DNA of 6,487 nt, from contig DNGI01000017.1 in NCBI GenBank assembly GCA_003486645.1, forward strand, positions 1,084 to 7,570, given 5' to 3'. A program made the translations under genes and the position numbers. This DNA comes from Cyanobacteria bacterium UBA11370 (GTDB lineage Bacteria; Cyanobacteriota; Cyanobacteriia; Cyanobacteriales; Coleofasciculaceae). Of this stretch, positions 5,203 through 6,487 are shown one piece after another (the first letter of the stretch is position 1; each line of letters begins with the position of its first letter). Below the pieces are notes generated by a model. The model was given only the letters and a program-made list of their open reading frames with translations. It searched no databases and was not told the DNA's origin.

Positions 5203-6264
5203 CTATTTAACACCTATCATTGCCGAAGATTGAGGAACTTTTGCTAACGCCTCCCGCACAACTTCAGAACCTGCGCCAAGACTACAAGACTTTTCAGTCA
5301 AATACTGTTTCCAAACTCGACTCCCCGGTTTTCCTGTAAACAATTGCAGCATATGTCGAGTAATTTTATTCAGCTTCAAACCTTTTCCCACCCAATGATC
5401 AATATAGGGAAACATCGCTTCAATAACCTGATGACGAGTTAAAGGAATTACCACGTCACCATAGATTTCACAATCAGCCGTTGCAAATAAATAAGGATTA
5501 TCATAAGCCGCACGTCCAATCATCACCGCATCAACAAATTGTAACTGTTCGCGGACTTGTTCCAGATTAGTAAATCCTCCATTAATTTCAATAAATAAAT
5601 CAGGAAATTCTTGCTTTAAACGATGTACCTCAGAGTAACGCAACGGGGGAATATCTCGATTTTCTTTCGGACTCAAACCCTGTAACCACGCCTTACGTGC
5701 ATGAACAGTAAAATACTGACAACCTGCTTGAGAAACAATCCGAACAAAGTTAGCCATATCCTCATAGCGATCGCACTCATCAATCCCAATACGATGCTTT
5801 ACACTAACCGGAATATTAACAGCTTCAATCATCGCTTCAACACAGCTTGCTACTTGTTCCGGTTGTGCCATTAAACAAGCGCCAAAATTCCCATCTTGCA
5901 CCCGACTACTCGGACAACCTACATTTAAATTAATCTCGTCATAACCCATACCTTCAGCAATCCGCGCACATTCAGCAAGTTCTTTTGGATTATCCCCTCC
6001 AACTTGTAAAACAAGCGGTTTTTCTTCAGGCGAGAAACCCAGTAAACGGTCTTTATCCCCATGCAAAATTGCTGCACTCGTCACCATTTCGGTATAGAGT
6101 AAAGTACGACGTGTAATTTGCCGCATGAAATAGCGAAAATGGCGATCGGTGCGATCCATCATCGGTGCAACACTCAAGGGATAATTCCCTTGGCGCGATT
6201 TGGGATTTAGGATTTGGGATTTGGGATTAATCAAGGTTAGGGTTTTGGGATTGATGAGAGTCAT
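5203..6264 (-). CDS. dusA: tRNA-dihydrouridine(20/20a) synthase DusA
   Basis: Flavoenzyme that uses FMN and NADPH to reduce uridine to dihydrouridine in the tRNA D-loop; the DusA class acts at U20/U20a. The 353-residue protein follows E. coli DusA closely: SVAPMMDRTDRHFRYF (31-46), LLYTEMVT (55-62), LNVGCPSSRVQ (113-123) with the catalytic Cys117, VKHRIGID (155-162), VHARKAWLQGLSPKENR (187-203) with FMN/substrate-contacting Lys156 and His188, the FMN-phosphate segments INGG (227-230) and MIGRAAY (248-254), and ITRHMLQLF (301-309). The domain begins near residue 29. Residues 3-24 are encoded by heptad repeats and are probably not needed for catalysis. The ATG at 6264 is the only ATG before the domain; TTG codons 11 and 30 are alternatives. 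No clear ribosome site is seen. The gene converges on the methyltransferase gene. Confidence 0.93.
   Translation of the reverse strand: MTLINPKTLTLINPKSQILNPKSRQGNYPLSVAPMMDRTDRHFRYFMRQITRRTLLYTEMVTSAAILHGDKDRLLGFSPEEKPLVLQVGGDNPKELAECARIAEGMGYDEINLNVGCPSSRVQDGNFGACLMAQPEQVASCVEAMIEAVNIPVSVKHRIGIDECDRYEDMANFVRIVSQAGCQYFTVHARKAWLQGLSPKENRDIPPLRYSEVHRLKQEFPDLFIEINGGFTNLEQVREQLQFVDAVMIGRAAYDNPYLFATADCEIYGDVVIPLTRHQVIEAMFPYIDHWVGKGLKLNKITRHMLQLFTGKPGSRVWKQYLTEKSCSLGAGSEVVREALAKVPQSSAMIGVK
6197..6231. repeat. Heptanucleotide tandem repeat inside the dusA 5' end
   Basis: On the plus strand four 7-base units follow each other: GATTTGG, GATTTAG, GATTTGG, GATTTGG (6197-6224), then a partial GATTAAT. 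A diverged relative, TTTTGGGATTGAT, lies nearer the start codon (6243-6255). On the coding strand the unit is AATCCCA-like, a type of short tandemly repeated (STRR) sequence familiar from cyanobacteria. It encodes NPKSQILNPKSR within DusA. Confidence 0.85.
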
Positions 6265-6319
6265 AAATATAGAAGGGTTGGTATTAAGGTAAGTTGTTAG
6301 TTATACACTGAGGCATTTA

Positions 6320-6354
6320 GCTAATGGCTAATGGCTAATGGCTAATGGCTAATT
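6320..6354. repeat. Tandem heptanucleotide repeat, GCTAATG unit
   Basis: Four perfect copies of GCTAATG (6320-6347) and a fifth with one change (GCTAATT, 6348-6354). CATTAGC on the other strand. It is an STRR-type array lying 56 bases upstream of the dusA start, so it may fall in the leader or promoter. Confidence 0.92.
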
Positions 6355-6459
6355 GGTGATTACGGAACTAATTGCTCTATTGGTAAACTAACAAGTATTT
6401 AATGGGAGTAAGGCTGCATTTTAATTTCCTAGTATTCACTTAAAAAGCAAACTCTCACC

Positions 6460-6487
6460 CCATCCCCCCCATCTCCCCATCTCCCCA
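6460..6487. repeat. C-rich tandem repeat, CCATCTCC unit, cut by window end
   Basis: Two perfect octamers CCATCTCC (6469-6484), a following CCA, and a preceding degenerate CCATCCCC (6460-6467). The strand is almost pure pyrimidine here. The array probably continues past the window. Confidence 0.7.

Larger units (their letters stand above)
6265..6487. other. Intergenic region upstream of dusA, repeat-rich
   Basis: No gene can be seen. It should contain the dusA promoter (minus strand), but I find no convincing boxes. It carries two tandem repeat arrays (6320-6354 and 6460-6487) that differ in unit from the one inside dusA. Confidence 0.6.

Noticed and set aside
6197..6487. Repeat arrays as a CRISPR
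   Set aside because: Units are 7-8 bases in direct tandem with no unique spacers and no cas genes.

Overview
This window looks like chromosomal DNA of a cyanobacterium, probably filamentous or large-genomed. Three things point there. The 8-bp palindrome GCGATCGC (HIP1) occurs seven times. Several families of short tandem repeats (7-8 bp units) sit between genes. The gene products resemble typical cyanobacterial versions of their families. I recognise five protein-coding genes. I see no rRNA, tRNA, CRISPR array, transposase, phage gene or defence system, and no obvious new multi-gene system.

Left part (1-2161, minus strand): an exported, surface-sorted PEP-CTERM protein (1445-2161) is followed downstream by a family 4 glycosyltransferase (65-1321). 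A strong intrinsic terminator (1366-1396) sits between them. It lies inside the longest open frame of the glycosyltransferase, so that protein most likely starts at the ATG at 1321 and is probably not simply cotranscribed with its neighbour. PEP-CTERM proteins are often linked with exopolysaccharide biosynthesis, so the pairing may reflect an envelope or matrix function.

Middle (2162-2870): a 709-base AT-rich gap separates the divergent PEP-CTERM and fructokinase genes. It has no convincing gene but contains several inverted repeats. One cluster (2544-2666) contains arms that could form mutually exclusive stems and may be a structured RNA or leader.

Right part (2871-6264): a PfkB-family fructokinase (2871-3842, GTG start) and a MidA/NDUFAF7-type SAM-dependent methyltransferase (3913-5175) run on the plus strand. 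They converge on a DusA-type tRNA-dihydrouridine synthase (5203-6264, minus strand). The two convergent stop codons lie about 27 bases apart, with a perfect 12-bp inverted repeat across the end of the methyltransferase gene. The first ~13-24 codons of both the methyltransferase and dusA appear to be made from the same heptanucleotide repeat (AATCCCA type) read in the same frame, giving the related peptides KSQISNFKS and KSQILNPKS. This is the most distinctive observation here. The last ~220 bases hold two more tandem repeats and no gene.

The genes do not form one pathway: they cover cell-surface/glycan work, fructose phosphorylation, protein methylation and tRNA modification. All assignments come from reading motifs by eye; no database search was possible.
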